Source of the DNA: Thioclava sediminum
Lineage (GTDB): Bacteria > Pseudomonadota > Alphaproteobacteria > Rhodobacterales > Rhodobacteraceae
Length of the DNA stretch: 64,000 nucleotides
Reading direction: 5' to 3'
NCBI RefSeq assembly: GCF_002020355.1
Contig: NZ_MPZV01000002.1
Span: 124,001 to 188,000, forward strand
The position numbers and the translations under genes are program-made. Positions 1 to 9,600 of this stretch are shown here, in pieces. Numbering within the stretch: the first letter of the stretch is position 1; each line of letters opens with the position of its first letter. Under the pieces are notes generated by a model that saw only the letters and a program-made list of their open reading frames with translations, had not been told where the DNA came from and did not search any database.

Positions 1-76
1 AATCGGAGCTGGCAGCGATTGCGGGCACGTGCTGATCCAGAGCGATCTTGCCGATGCCGACGAGCGCGAGTTTCAT
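1..76 (-). CDS. Gfo/Idh/MocA-family sugar dehydrogenase, N-terminal fragment (cut by window edge)
   Basis: Only about 25 codons are in the window. They begin MKLALVGIGKIALDQHVPAI, with the GxGKIA dinucleotide-binding loop of the Gfo/Idh/MocA oxidoreductases; this start resembles D-galactose / L-arabinose 1-dehydrogenases. Its ATG overlaps the stop of the arabonate dehydratase (TGATG), so it is the last seen gene of the sugar operon and probably translationally coupled. The role (first oxidation of the aldose to its lactone) is inferred from the operon. The rest of the gene lies beyond base 1. Confidence 0.7.
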   Translation of the reverse strand, partial: MKLALVGIGKIALDQHVPAIAASSD

Positions 77-1818
77 CAATGACTGTCCTTTCCGACCGGG
101 TTGCCCCGGCAGCCGACGAGGAAATCGAGATCCGCCCCGGTATCGGCACCCATCACATGCGCCTGATGCAGCCACGCGTAGCCACCGTCCGGCCGCTCAT
201 GACTCGGCTGCCACTTGGCAAGGCGCTCGGCCAGTTCCGCGTCCGAGATTTCGAGCGTCAGGCTCCGGTTCGGCACGTCGAGCGCGATCATGTCGCCGTT
301 CTGCACGACCGCGAGCGGGCCACCGGCGGCCGCCTCGGGCGAGGTATGCAGCACCACCGTTCCGTAAGCGGTGCCTGACATCCGCGCATCCGAGATGCGG
401 ACCATATCGGTGATGCCCTTCTTCAGCACTTTCGGCGGCAAGCCCATGTTTCCGACCTCGGACATGCCGGGATAGCCCTTGGGGCCGCAATTCTTCAGCA
501 CCATCACGCAGGTCTCGTCGATATCGAGCGCGTCGTCGTTGATCTTCGCCTTATAGTCGTCGATGTCCTCGAAGACGACCGCGCGACCGCGATGGGTCAG
601 CAGATGCGGGCTCGCCGCAGAGGGTTTGAGCACCGCCCCTTTCGGCGCGAGATTGCCGCGCACCACCGCGATGCCGCCCTGATCGGTCAGCGGCTTGTCG
701 GCGGGCAGGATCACGTCCTCGTTCCAGTTCACGACGTCCTTGACCTCGTCCCAGATCGCCCCGCCCGACACGGTCAGCACGTCCTTGTGGAGCTGCCCCG
801 CCTCGCCCAGACGTTTCAGCACGACCGGCAGACCACCCGCGTAGAAGAACTCTTCCATCAGGTATTTCCCCGACGGCATCAGGTTGACGATGGTCTTCAC
901 GTCGCGCCCGCAGCGGTCCCAGTCATCGAGCGTGACATCAACGCCCACGCGCCCCGCCAGCGCCAGCAGATGCACCACCGCATTGGTCGAGCCGCCGATC
1001 GCGCCATTGGTGCGGATCGCGTTCTCGAAAGCCTGCTTGGTCATGATGTCGGAGGGTTTCAGATCGTCCTTCACCATCTGCACGATGCGCCGCCCCGAAA
1101 GCTGCGCCATGACGCGGCGGCGGCTGTCCACCGCCGGGATCGCGGCGTTGCCCGACAGCGCCATGCCAAGCGCCTCGGCCATGCTCGCCATCGTGCTTGC
1201 CGTGCCCATCGTGTTGCAGGTGCCCGAGGATCGGCTCATCGACGCTTCGGCCTCGAGAAATTCCTCCTGCGTCATCTCGCCCGCCTTCACGGCTTCGGAG
1301 AATTTCCACAGATGCGTGCCCGAGCCCACACGCTCGCCCCGGAAATAGCCGTTCAGCATCGGCCCGCCGGTTACGACGATGGACGGAATATCGCAGCTTG
1401 CCGCCGCCATCATCAGCGACGGCGTGGTCTTGTCGCAGCCCACCAGAAGCACCGCGCCGTCCATCGGCTGGCCGCGGATCGTCTCTTCGATCGCGAGGGC
1501 TGCAAGGTTGCGAAACATCATCGCGGTCGGGCGGAACGTGTTCTCCGAGGCCGAGAAGACCGGCACTTCGACGGGGAAACCACCCGCCTCCCAGATGCCC
1601 GCCTTCACCTTCTCGGCCAGCTCGCGCAGGTGGCCATTGCAGGGCGTCAGGTCCGACCAAGTATTCAGGATGCCGATGATCGGGCGCCCGTCGAACAGGT
1701 CATGCGGATAGCCTTGGTTCTTCATCCAGCCGCGATGGTAGATCGTGTCGCGCGTATTGCCGCCATACCATTCCTGCGAACGCAGTTTGCGGGGCCAAGG
1801 GGCGGGTGTGAAAGCCAT
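76..1818 (-). CDS. araC: IlvD/Edd-family sugar-acid dehydratase, probably L-arabonate dehydratase
   Basis: A 580-residue IlvD/Edd protein that removes water from a sugar acid, giving a 2-keto-3-deoxy acid. The three cysteines expected to bind its [2Fe-2S] cluster are at C60 (TPCNGH), C128 (VGCDKTTPS) and C201 (SSGTCNTMG), one residue offset from the published positions of the rhizobial L-arabinonate dehydratase. Length fits the sugar-acid branch rather than IlvD. The start is ATG at 1818, just upstream of the gguC stop; an open frame extending to 2409 overlaps gguC and is not used. With gguC and the dehydrogenase it makes an L-arabinose (or D-galactose/D-fucose) oxidation route. Exact substrate is inferred from similarity and context. 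Confidence 0.85.
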   Translation of the reverse strand: MAFTPAPWPRKLRSQEWYGGNTRDTIYHRGWMKNQGYPHDLFDGRPIIGILNTWSDLTPCNGHLRELAEKVKAGIWEAGGFPVEVPVFSASENTFRPTAMMFRNLAALAIEETIRGQPMDGAVLLVGCDKTTPSLMMAAASCDIPSIVVTGGPMLNGYFRGERVGSGTHLWKFSEAVKAGEMTQEEFLEAEASMSRSSGTCNTMGTASTMASMAEALGMALSGNAAIPAVDSRRRVMAQLSGRRIVQMVKDDLKPSDIMTKQAFENAIRTNGAIGGSTNAVVHLLALAGRVGVDVTLDDWDRCGRDVKTIVNLMPSGKYLMEEFFYAGGLPVVLKRLGEAGQLHKDVLTVSGGAIWDEVKDVVNWNEDVILPADKPLTDQGGIAVVRGNLAPKGAVLKPSAASPHLLTHRGRAVVFEDIDDYKAKINDDALDIDETCVMVLKNCGPKGYPGMSEVGNMGLPPKVLKKGITDMVRISDARMSGTAYGTVVLHTSPEAAAGGPLAVVQNGDMIALDVPNRSLTLEISDAELAERLAKWQPSHERPDGGYAWLHQAHVMGADTGADLDFLVGCRGNPVGKDSH

Positions 1819-1826
1819 ATCGGACC

Positions 1827-2813
1827 TCAGAGGCTGGCGACGGCCACGGGGGCCGACGCGTCGGAGTTGAGGGCGAGCGGATTGCGCAGCGCGAGACCGA
1901 ACTGTGGGCATTCGATCTCGAACACGTCCCCCGGCGCGGCGCTGATCCCGTCGGCGAAGCTGAGCGTGGCGGTGCCGAAGAAATGCACATGCACATCGCC
2001 CGGCTCGCGGAAGGGCGCGTATTTGAAATGGTGATGTTCGAGATTGGCGATGGAGTGGGACATGTTCGCCTCGCCCGACAGGAAAGGTTTCTCCCAGACC
2101 GTCTTTCCGTCGCGCAGGATGCGGCTGATGCCCTCGACGCTTTCGGGCAGATCGCCCACCAGCATCTCGGGGCCGAAGCTCGCCGGGCGCAGCTTGGAAT
2201 GGGCGAGCCACAGGTAGTTGCCGCGCTCGGTCACATGATCGGAGAACTCGTTGCCCAGCGCGAAGCCCACGCGGACCGGCTGCCCGTCGGGCGCGATGAC
2301 GTAGAGCCCCGCGACCTCTGGTTCCTCGCCACCATCGAGCGCGAAGCTCGGCGAGGTCAGCGCAGCGCCCGGCGCGACTGCCGCCAGACCGTTGCCCTTG
2401 TAGAACCACTCGGGCTGGACACCCACCGAGCCAGCGGCGGGCTTTCCGCCCTCCAGCCCCATGCGGAACATCTTCATGCTGTCGGTCATCTCCTCGGTGA
2501 CCTTGGTGTGCATCGCATCGCGAGTGGAGGCGGAGCCCAGATGGGTCAGCCCCGTCCCGGTCAGATGCAGATGCGCGGCATCGGGATGATCGAGCGGCAC
2601 CAGCATCCGCCCCTCGGCATAGGCGGCCTCCAGGTCCACCTCGTCCCCCTGCCCGCGCGCGGCGATCTCGGCAGCCAGATCGTGCCCGGCGGCGATGGCG
2701 GCCAGCGCCAGATCGCGGGTCGAGGTGACACCCGGAACCAGATGCGCGGGGCCGTTGTCGCGCACGGCCACGGCGCGCGATCCGTCGGCAAGGGTCAATT
2801 GCGAGAGCAACAT
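1827..2813 (-). CDS. gguC: GguC / AraD1 family protein (fumarylacetoacetate hydrolase fold)
   Basis: A 328-residue protein beginning MLLSQLTLADGSRAVAV, typical of the GguC/AraD1 family. The C-terminal part carries FAH-fold sequence (GNEFSDHVTERGNYLWLAHSK region, then GDLPESVEG). GguC lies directly downstream of gguB in Agrobacterium, as here; family members are proposed to act on 2-keto-3-deoxy sugar acids in nonphosphorylative arabinose/galactose breakdown, but this is not proven for all. The ATG at 2813 begins one base after the gguB stop, so coupling is likely. The open frame extends upstream into gguB; that extension is rejected. Confidence 0.82.
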   Translation of the reverse strand: MLLSQLTLADGSRAVAVRDNGPAHLVPGVTSTRDLALAAIAAGHDLAAEIAARGQGDEVDLEAAYAEGRMLVPLDHPDAAHLHLTGTGLTHLGSASTRDAMHTKVTEEMTDSMKMFRMGLEGGKPAAGSVGVQPEWFYKGNGLAAVAPGAALTSPSFALDGGEEPEVAGLYVIAPDGQPVRVGFALGNEFSDHVTERGNYLWLAHSKLRPASFGPEMLVGDLPESVEGISRILRDGKTVWEKPFLSGEANMSHSIANLEHHHFKYAPFREPGDVHVHFFGTATLSFADGISAAPGDVFEIECPQFGLALRNPLALNSDASAPVAVASL

Positions 2814-2814
2814 C

Positions 2815-4017
2815 TCAGGCTTCCTTGTTCTTGTTGTAGACATCGAAGAAGACGGCGGCGAGCAGCACGAGCCCCTTGATGACCTGTTGGTAATCGATGC
2901 CAATCCCGAGGATCGACATGCCGTTATTCATCACGCCCATGATGAAAGCGCCGACAACCGCGCCGATGATCTTGCCCGAGCCGCCCGACATCGAGGCGCC
3001 CCCGATGAACACGGCCGCGATCACGTCGAGCTCCACCGCGAAGCCCGCCTTCGGGGTCGCGGTATTCAGACGTGCGGCGAAGACGAGACCAGCGAGCGCG
3101 GCCAGAAGGCCCATGTTCACGAAGGTCAGGAAGGTCAGCCGCTCGGTGCGGATGCCCGACAGCTTGGCCGCCTTGGAATTGCCGCCCACCGCATAGACCC
3201 GGCGGCCCAGAGTGGTGCGTTCGGTTACGAAGACATAGATGATCGTCAGGATCACCATCGACAGCAGCACGTTCGGCAGACCGCGGAACCATGCGAGTTT
3301 CCACGTCACGAAGAGAAGCGCCACGGCGACGATCGCATTGCGAAGCACGAAGAGGCCAAGCGGTTCGCCCTCGATCCCGTAGCGCGCATCGCGCGACCGC
3401 GCCCTCAGGCCCAGCCACACCAAGAGCACCACAGCCGCGACACCGACCGCCAGTGCCAGCATATTCGGACGGCCCACGCCGAACGGGTCCGCGATGAACC
3501 CGGTCGAGAGCGCTTGGAACGACTTCGGGAAGGGGCCGATGGATTGGCCTTCGAGCAGCCAGAGCGACAGCCCGCGGAACACCAGCATCCCCGCCAGTGT
3601 CACGATGAAGGACGGGATTTTCCAATAGGCTACGAAATAGCCCTGCACCGCGCCAATCGCCATGCCCATCACGAGGCACGCCGGGATCGCCACCGCGACC
3701 GGCAGGTCCATCGACACGATCAACACCGCGGCAAAGGCCCCGATAAAGCCCATCACCGAGCCGACCGAGAGGTCGATATTGCCCCCCACGATCACCAGCA
3801 ACATGCCCAAGGCCATGATGATGATGTAGCTGTTCTGCAGGAACAGGTTGGTGATGTTGACCGGCTTGAGCAACGTGCCGCCCGTCACGATCTGGAAGAA
3901 CAGCATGATCGCGATCAACGCAAACAGCAGTCCGTATTCGCGGATGTGGCGCGCGATATAGGCGCCGATCCCAAGGCCTCCCGAAGGCTCGGAATTCGCT
4001 TGTTCGATCTGGTCCAT
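2815..4017 (-). CDS. gguB: Sugar ABC transporter permease GguB (MmsB/XylH type)
   Basis: A 400-residue inner-membrane permease of the CUT2/monosaccharide class with about ten hydrophobic segments. It has the GGNIDLSVGSVMGFIGA segment found in RbsC/XylH permeases, and a late GGASMSGGSGKIIGAVVGA segment. The length (about 400, longer than RbsC) matches the XylH/GguB branch. It lies between the ATPase gene (8-base gap) and gguC (one-base gap). It should form the channel of the ChvE-GguAB importer for arabinose, galactose, xylose and related sugars. Confidence 0.92.
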   Translation of the reverse strand: MDQIEQANSEPSGGLGIGAYIARHIREYGLLFALIAIMLFFQIVTGGTLLKPVNITNLFLQNSYIIIMALGMLLVIVGGNIDLSVGSVMGFIGAFAAVLIVSMDLPVAVAIPACLVMGMAIGAVQGYFVAYWKIPSFIVTLAGMLVFRGLSLWLLEGQSIGPFPKSFQALSTGFIADPFGVGRPNMLALAVGVAAVVLLVWLGLRARSRDARYGIEGEPLGLFVLRNAIVAVALLFVTWKLAWFRGLPNVLLSMVILTIIYVFVTERTTLGRRVYAVGGNSKAAKLSGIRTERLTFLTFVNMGLLAALAGLVFAARLNTATPKAGFAVELDVIAAVFIGGASMSGGSGKIIGAVVGAFIMGVMNNGMSILGIGIDYQQVIKGLVLLAAVFFDVYNKNKEA

Positions 4018-4025
4018 GACTTTCC

Positions 4026-5546
4026 CTATTCCCTAACGATCAAGGACATGATGCGCTCCTGGCTGGCCTCGTCGGCGTTCAACTCGCCCACGAAGCTGCC
4101 CTCGTTCATCACGTAGATCCGGTCGGACATGCCCAGAAGTTCCGGCATCTCCGAAGAGATCATGATGACGGCCTTCCCGGCCGCGCTCAGTTCATTGATG
4201 ATCCCGTAGATTTCGTATTTCGCGCCGACATCGATGCCGCGCGTCGGCTCGTCGAGGATCAGCACCTCCGGCTCGGTAAAGAGCCATTTCGCGAGCACGA
4301 CCTTCTGCTGGTTGCCGCCCGAGAGGTTCATCACCTTCTGGAACACCGAGGGCGTGCGGATATTGAGGTCGCGGCGGTATTTCTCGGCCACCTCGGTTTC
4401 GCGAAAATCCTCGACCACGCCGTTCTTCGCCACCGCGCCGAGATTGGCGAGGCTGGTGTTGCGCTGGATCGTTTCTTCGAGGATCAGCCCGAGGCTTTTG
4501 CGGTCCTCGGTGACATAGGCGAGCCCCGCCGCGATGGCTCGGTCGACGCTGGAGACATCGGCGGGCTTGCCGTGGATCAGCACCTCGCCCGAGATATCGC
4601 GCCCGTAGCTGCGCCCGAAGACGCTCATGGCAAGCTCGGTGCGGCCCGAACCCATCAGCCCCGCGATGCCCACAACTTCGCCTGCCCGGACATGCATCGA
4701 CAGGTCGCGGATCATCTGGCGGTCGCGATGTTCGGGGTGGCGCACGTTCCAGTTCTTCAACTCAAACAGCACCTCGCCCGCGCGACGGGTCCGGTCGGGG
4801 AAGCGATGCGCCATGTCGCGGCCCACCATGTCGCGCACGATGCGGTCTTCGGTGAGATCGCCGCCGCGCGCATCGATGGTAGAGATCGTGGCGCCGTCGC
4901 GGATCACGGTGACGCTGTCGGCCACGCGCTTCACCTCGTTGAGCTTGTGGCTGATGATGATCGAGGTGACGCCCTGCGCCTTCAGCTCCAGCAGCAGATC
5001 CAGCAGAGCCTGACTGTCGGATTCCGACAGCGCCGCCGTCGGCTCGTCGAGGATCAGCAGGCGCACGTTCTTCGACAGCGCCTTCGCGATTTCGACAAGC
5101 TGCTGCTTGCCCACGCCGAGACTGTCGACCAGCGTGCCGGGCGCCTCGCGCAGACCGACCTTCTTCAGCAGGCCTTCGGTCTGCTGGAAGGTTTCCTGCC
5201 AGTTGATCACGCCGCTCTGGGCGCGTTCATTGCCCAGATAGATGTTCTCGGCAATCGACAGAAGCGGCACCAACGCCAGCTCCTGGTGAATGATGATGAT
5301 GCCACGATCTTCGCTGTCGCGGATGTCGCGGAATTCGGCAGCGGCGCCGTCATAGACGATCTCGCCCTCGTAGCTGCCTGCGGGATAAACGCCTGAGAGC
5401 ACTTTCATCAGGGTCGATTTTCCCGCGCCGTTCTCACCGCAGATCGCGTGGATTTCACCGTCACGGACCGCGATCGAGACGTCGTCGAGCGCTTTCACAC
5501 CAGGAAAGGTCTTGGTGATGTTGCGCATTTCAAGAAGGGTGGTCAT
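4026..5546 (-). CDS. gguA: Sugar ABC transporter ATP-binding protein GguA
   Basis: A 506-residue tandem-ATPase of the CUT2 family. The N-terminal domain has Walker [10 protein letters not shown] (about residue 38), a degenerate signature LGVGKQQL and Walker [12 protein letters not shown]. The C-terminal domain has a weak P-loop ([10 protein letters not shown]), a good signature LSGGNQQK and Walker [13 protein letters not shown]. This division between a canonical and a degenerate site is usual for RbsA/XylG/GguA proteins. It powers the GguB permease and receives sugars from the binding protein encoded just upstream. Confidence 0.94.
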   Translation of the reverse strand: MTTLLEMRNITKTFPGVKALDDVSIAVRDGEIHAICGENGAGKSTLMKVLSGVYPAGSYEGEIVYDGAAAEFRDIRDSEDRGIIIIHQELALVPLLSIAENIYLGNERAQSGVINWQETFQQTEGLLKKVGLREAPGTLVDSLGVGKQQLVEIAKALSKNVRLLILDEPTAALSESDSQALLDLLLELKAQGVTSIIISHKLNEVKRVADSVTVIRDGATISTIDARGGDLTEDRIVRDMVGRDMAHRFPDRTRRAGEVLFELKNWNVRHPEHRDRQMIRDLSMHVRAGEVVGIAGLMGSGRTELAMSVFGRSYGRDISGEVLIHGKPADVSSVDRAIAAGLAYVTEDRKSLGLILEETIQRNTSLANLGAVAKNGVVEDFRETEVAEKYRRDLNIRTPSVFQKVMNLSGGNQQKVVLAKWLFTEPEVLILDEPTRGIDVGAKYEIYGIINELSAAGKAVIMISSEMPELLGMSDRIYVMNEGSFVGELNADEASQERIMSLIVRE

Positions 5547-5628
5547 CCGACCTCTCCGGCGTCAAATCGAGTGGGGGGGACTGGCCGCCCCGAAGGGCGG
5601 CCAGCGTGGCAAGTCGGGGAGGCCCGGC

Positions 5629-6684
5629 TTACTCGATCTGATCCTTGGTGTAGTAACCGGAGCCGATCAGAACCTTTTCCCAGTTCGATTTGTCCACCGG
5701 CACCGGCTGGAGCAGGTAGGACGGGATCACCTTGACGCCGTTGTCATAGGTCTCGGTATCGTTGATCTCGGGCTCGCCGCCCTTGAGCATCGCGTTGACC
5801 ATGCCGACGGTGACTTTCGCCAGTTCGCGGGTGTCCTTGAAGATGGTCGAGTACTGCTCGCCCGCGAGGATCGATTTCACCGAAGGCACTTCCGCATCCT
5901 GACCGGTAACGATCGGCATCTTCATGTCGCCCGAGCCATAGCCCACGCCCTTGAGCGAGGACAGGATGCCGATGGACAGCCCGTCATAGGGCGAGAGCAC
6001 GCCCTGCACCTGCTTGTCGGTGTAATTGGCCGACAGAAGGTTATCCATGCGCGACTGTGCCACGGCACCGTCCCAGCGCAGCGTGCCGACCGTGTCCATG
6101 CCCATCTGGCCCGACGGGATCACGACATCGCCCGAGTCGATGAGCGGCTGCAGCACCGACATCGCGCCATTATAGAAGAAATAGGCGTTGTTATCGTCCG
6201 GCGAGCCGCCGAACAGCTCGACATTCCACGGCTTGGTGTCGGGGAAACGCTCCTTGAGCCCCTGCACCAGCGAATTGGCCTGCTCCACGCCGACCTTGAA
6301 GTTGTCGAAGGTCGCGTAATAGTCGACATCCGGCGTGTCGCGGATCAGGCGGTCGTACGCGATGACCTTGATATCGGCGGCCTTCGCGTTGGCCAGAGCG
6401 TTCGACAGCGTCGTGCCGTCGATCGCCGCGATCACCAGAACGTCCACGCCCTTGGTGATCATGTTCTCGACTTGAGCGAGCTGGTTCGGAATATCGTCTT
6501 CCGCATATTGCAGGTCAGTGTCGTAGCCAGCTTCCTGGAACTGTTCGACCATCGAGTTGCCGTCAGATATCCAGCGAGCCGACGATTTGGTCGGCATCGA
6601 TATCCCTACGGTTTCGGCCCAAGCGCCGGAACCGAGCAAAGCGGTGCCGATCGCCAGCACTGCGGCGGCGGTTTTAATTTTCAT
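5629..6684 (-). CDS. chvE: Periplasmic multiple-sugar-binding protein ChvE
   Basis: A 351-residue periplasmic binding protein with a clear Sec signal peptide ([20 protein letters not shown], cleavage near GAWA-ET). The mature start [19 protein letters not shown] and the end YYTKDQIE are typical of ChvE. ChvE binds several aldoses (arabinose, galactose, glucose, xylose) and in Agrobacterium also assists the VirA sensor; no virulence system is seen here, so uptake is the likely role. It is the first gene of the operon. A GGAGG ribosome site lies 6 bases before ATG. The 134-base gap to the divergent LysR gene should carry both promoters. Confidence 0.93.
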   Translation of the reverse strand: MKIKTAAAVLAIGTALLGSGAWAETVGISMPTKSSARWISDGNSMVEQFQEAGYDTDLQYAEDDIPNQLAQVENMITKGVDVLVIAAIDGTTLSNALANAKAADIKVIAYDRLIRDTPDVDYYATFDNFKVGVEQANSLVQGLKERFPDTKPWNVELFGGSPDDNNAYFFYNGAMSVLQPLIDSGDVVIPSGQMGMDTVGTLRWDGAVAQSRMDNLLSANYTDKQVQGVLSPYDGLSIGILSSLKGVGYGSGDMKMPIVTGQDAEVPSVKSILAGEQYSTIFKDTRELAKVTVGMVNAMLKGGEPEINDTETYDNGVKVIPSYLLQPVPVDKSNWEKVLIGSGYYTKDQIE

Positions 6685-6802
6685 GGTGTCCTCCCTATGA
6701 CGGTGCGCGGCCGTCTGTCCTCCTCGCGCAGCCCGATACCGGGCGTGGGAGAAACACTAGCAATGTGGGAGCATGATGATAAAATTACATTCAACGCAAT
6801 CT

Positions 6803-6822
6803 GCATACCGAAAGTGATATGC
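6803..6822. promoter_or_regulatory. Candidate LysR operator (GCATA-N10-TATGC)
   Basis: A perfect 5-base inverted repeat GCATA-N10-TATGC in the chvE/gbpR intergenic region, containing the T-N11-A pattern typical of LysR-type sites. It overlaps the ATG of the LysR gene, a position suited to autorepression. The assignment is by pattern and place only. Confidence 0.4.
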
Positions 6823-7751
6823 CCCTTTCTCACCTGATGCTGAAACCGGCGCAGTTGCGCCTGATCCGGGCGGTCGCCGAGTCCGGGCAACTCCAACTCG
6901 CCGCCGAGAGCTGCGCCATGACGCAGCCGGCCGCCTCGCGGATGCTGGCCGAGGTGGAGCGGCGGGTCGACGCGCCGCTGTTCACCCGGCAGCCCAAGGG
7001 GATGGAGCCGACAGAGATCGGGCTGGCCGTGTTGCGCCGCGCCCGGGCCGTTCTGCGCGAACTCGAGAGCATGGGCTCCGACATCGAGGCGCTGCGCAGC
7101 GGCCATGCCGGGCGGGTGCGGATCGGCGCGGTGACCGGCCCTGCGGTGGGCTATCTCGTACCCGCGATCCGCGCCGTCAAACGTGCCTCGCCCGAGAGCG
7201 ACATTTCCGTGGAGGTTCTGCCGTCACGCGATCTGTTGGGCTATCTCGCGGCGGGAGAAATGGATTTCATCCTCGCCCGGGTTCTGCCCGAGTTCGACAG
7301 CGAGCTTTTCGACATCACCCCGATGCGCGACGAGAAAATCGTCTTTCTCGTGCGCGCCAATCACCCGCTGGCCCGCTCGCCCTTCGTCACGATGACCGAA
7401 CTGGGGGATTACGAATGGATCCTGCAGCAGCGCGGCGCGCCGATCCGGGAGGCGACCTTCGAGGCCTTCGCGGCGCTGGGCCTCTCCGAGCCGCGCGACT
7501 GCGTGAACAGCCCGTCGCTGCTGTTCACCATCGCCTATCTCGCGCAAAGCGACGCCGTGGCCGCCGTCTCGGAAGAGGTCGCGCAGCTTCTTATCCGGGA
7601 CCCGGTCAATGCGGGCTTCGCGGTTCTGCGCATCCAGCAGGAATTTCGGGTGTCGTCCTATTACCTGCTGGGTCTGCGCCGCCGCCCGCTCTCGCCGCTT
7701 GCCCTTAGATTGCGCGAAGAGCTGCTGCAGCTTTCGGGGCAGGCAAGCTGA
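6819..7751 (+). CDS. gbpR: LysR-family regulator of the sugar operon (GbpR-like)
   Basis: A 310-residue LysR-type regulator: N-terminal winged HTH (about 7-66: LKPAQLRLIRAVAESGQLQL followed by TQPAASRMLAEVERRV) then a periplasmic-binding-like effector domain (about 95-300). It is divergent from chvE, the arrangement of gbpR-chvE in Agrobacterium, where GbpR controls chvE in response to sugars. ATG 6819 has no strong ribosome site; a second ATG at 6837 is possible. The symbol rests on synteny and family likeness. Confidence 0.85.
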   Translation: MPLSHLMLKPAQLRLIRAVAESGQLQLAAESCAMTQPAASRMLAEVERRVDAPLFTRQPKGMEPTEIGLAVLRRARAVLRELESMGSDIEALRSGHAGRVRIGAVTGPAVGYLVPAIRAVKRASPESDISVEVLPSRDLLGYLAAGEMDFILARVLPEFDSELFDITPMRDEKIVFLVRANHPLARSPFVTMTELGDYEWILQQRGAPIREATFEAFAALGLSEPRDCVNSPSLLFTIAYLAQSDAVAAVSEEVAQLLIRDPVNAGFAVLRIQQEFRVSSYYLLGLRRRPLSPLALRLREELLQLSGQAS

Positions 7752-7793
7752 TCGCAGACAGCAGCCACGTCCCCACATCTCCATCCGCTTAGC

Positions 7794-9431
7794 TCACCCG
7801 GTCAGGCGCGTCGCGCGCAGATCGCCTGCCTGTTCGAGGATCGGATAGGCCACATAGGTCACGTCCGTATTGATCTGCTTCAGCGCGCGCACGGTTTCCT
7901 GATGGATATTCGTGGTCTCGATAGAGGCACTGTTATTCGCGCGCAGCCGGGCAAGGTGGGCCGCCTGCAAATCGGCCTCAGCGGCGCGAGTGCGGTCTTT
8001 CTCCTCCACGAGCTGGCGCGCATCGTCGATCTCCCCCGACATCAGGACGTTCAGGGCCAGACGCGTGTTCGAGGTGACGCGGTCATGGAAATCGGTCAGC
8101 TCCCGCAGCCCCTCTTCCGAGAAGGTCAGGCCGCGTTCGTGGATGCGCTGGGCGAGATCGACGAGATTGGTCGAAATCTGATCGCCCGCATCCTCGAGAT
8201 GGTTCGCCACCATCGCGATCTCCATCGCGCGCCGGGATTGCTCGGTGCTCAGCCGCGTCTCATTGAGCCGCGCGACATAGAGCTTGATCTCGTAATGCAT
8301 GCGGTCGACCTCGGTTTCGTTGCGCTTGATGCGGGCGGCGACCTCCGGGTCCCAGCGGACGAAAAGCCCGAGCGCAGGCTGCAGCATCTCCAAGACCTGC
8401 TCGCCCATGCGCAGCAACTCGCGCGCGGCATTGCCAAGGGCATGGCCCGGATCGCCCAAGCCCTTTTGGTCGAGCGCGGTGATCCGTGTGGGCGACAGAT
8501 CCTTGCGTTCGACCACGACCGCCCCGGCAAGACGCAGCACCGCAGGGATCAGCGGAAGCGACAGGATCGCGACGCCGAGGTTGAAGACCAGATGCAGGTT
8601 GACCACCTGCCGCGCCGTCGTCGCGCCCAGAAAGTCGAGCGCATGCGGGAAGGCCATCAGACCGATCAGCACCAGCGCGGCCCCGCCCCCGCGCAGGACG
8701 AAATTCGAGACCATGATGCGGCGCGGGATCGGATCGGCCGACAGCGTCAGCATCACCGGGATGATCGCCCCGCCGAGGTTCGCGCCCAGCACCATCGCCG
8801 CGGCGCCCGTCCCCGGCAAAAGGCCCTGGCCCGCGAAGGTCACGAACATCAAGACCGCCGCGATCGAGGAATGCATCGCCCAGGTCAGCAAGGCCCCGAG
8901 GACGAAGGCCGAGACGAGGTCGCTGCCCAGCCGGGTCAGCACCGCGTCTACCAGTTCGCTGTCGCGCAAGGGCGCCGTCGCCTCGCCGATCAGACCCAGC
9001 GAGAGCAGCACCAGCGCCAGCCCCACGAAGATGCGTCCCGCCTGCCGCGGCCGGCGGGCTTTCGACTTGAGAAACAACGTCACCCCGATCACGAGAAGCG
9101 CGGGCACAAGGACATGGATCGGCGAGAGCAGGATCTGCGCCACGATCGACGAGCCCAGATCGGCGCCTAGCACCAGCGCCACGCCCGACACGGCGGCCAA
9201 TGTTCCGCTCGCGGCGAAGCCGGCGGTCAGGATCGCGACGGCGGTCGAGCTTTGCAGCAGCATCGCCGCCCCCGTCCCCGCCGCCATCGCACTGATCCGC
9301 GTGCCCGCCGTGCGGCGCAGGAACTGGCGCAGCGAAGCCATGAAGGCGCGCTCGACCCCGGTGCGGATCAGCCGAACCGCCCAAAGCAGCAGCGCCACCG
9401 CGCCCGCGAGATTGATCAGGAAATAGATCAT
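7794..9431 (-). CDS. Na+/phosphate symporter family protein with C-terminal PhoU-like domain
   Basis: A 545-residue Na/Pi cotransporter-family protein (NptA/YjbB type). Two inverted membrane repeats carry the family's serine motifs: LLQSSTAVAIL in the first and a weaker AMHSSIAAVLM in the second. After about residue 320 the chain is soluble and helical, resembling PhoU (RNETEVDRMHYEIKLYVARL region). The ATG at 9431 (MIYFLINLAG) follows GGAGAG by five bases; an upstream in-frame start would add 16 residues of non-membrane sequence. It is divergent from a DeoR regulator. Transport of phosphate is inferred from the family; some members move other anions. Confidence 0.88.
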   Translation of the reverse strand: MIYFLINLAGAVALLLWAVRLIRTGVERAFMASLRQFLRRTAGTRISAMAAGTGAAMLLQSSTAVAILTAGFAASGTLAAVSGVALVLGADLGSSIVAQILLSPIHVLVPALLVIGVTLFLKSKARRPRQAGRIFVGLALVLLSLGLIGEATAPLRDSELVDAVLTRLGSDLVSAFVLGALLTWAMHSSIAAVLMFVTFAGQGLLPGTGAAAMVLGANLGGAIIPVMLTLSADPIPRRIMVSNFVLRGGGAALVLIGLMAFPHALDFLGATTARQVVNLHLVFNLGVAILSLPLIPAVLRLAGAVVVERKDLSPTRITALDQKGLGDPGHALGNAARELLRMGEQVLEMLQPALGLFVRWDPEVAARIKRNETEVDRMHYEIKLYVARLNETRLSTEQSRRAMEIAMVANHLEDAGDQISTNLVDLAQRIHERGLTFSEEGLRELTDFHDRVTSNTRLALNVLMSGEIDDARQLVEEKDRTRAAEADLQAAHLARLRANNSASIETTNIHQETVRALKQINTDVTYVAYPILEQAGDLRATRLTG

Positions 9432-9505
9432 AAGCTCTCCAAAATCCCGCGTTTGGCTTCGGATGCCCTCCAAGGCCACGCGGTTCTACCTCGTTAAACT
9501 GCATC

Positions 9506-9529
9506 AAAATGTGGGTTTCGCAACATTTT
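9506..9529. promoter_or_regulatory. Inverted repeat AAAATGT-N10-ACATTTT between divergent transporter and DeoR genes
   Basis: A perfect 7-base inverted repeat in the 169-base gap between the Na/Pi transporter and the DeoR gene. The A/T content differs from the G+C-rich surroundings and the site lies in the promoter zone of both genes, so it may be an operator. The binding protein is unknown. Confidence 0.35.
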
Positions 9530-9571
9530 TCTTGAATTTATGCGGCATAGGCCACATCAATTTTAGAGTTC

Positions 9572-9587
9572 GGTGAGTTTTCTCACC
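9572..9587. promoter_or_regulatory. Inverted repeat GGTGAG-TTTT-CTCACC before the DeoR gene
   Basis: Perfect 6-base arms with a TTTT spacer, ending 13 bases before the DeoR-family ATG. It can be read as a small operator for autoregulation or as a leader hairpin close to the ribosome site. No direct evidence separates the two. Confidence 0.3.
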
Positions 9588-9600
9588 TTCGGGAAAAGCG

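Noticed and set aside
76-2409. Arabonate dehydratase starting at 2409 (777 residues)
   Set aside because: The first 197 residues overlap gguC in another frame and show no homology; ATG 1818 fits family length.
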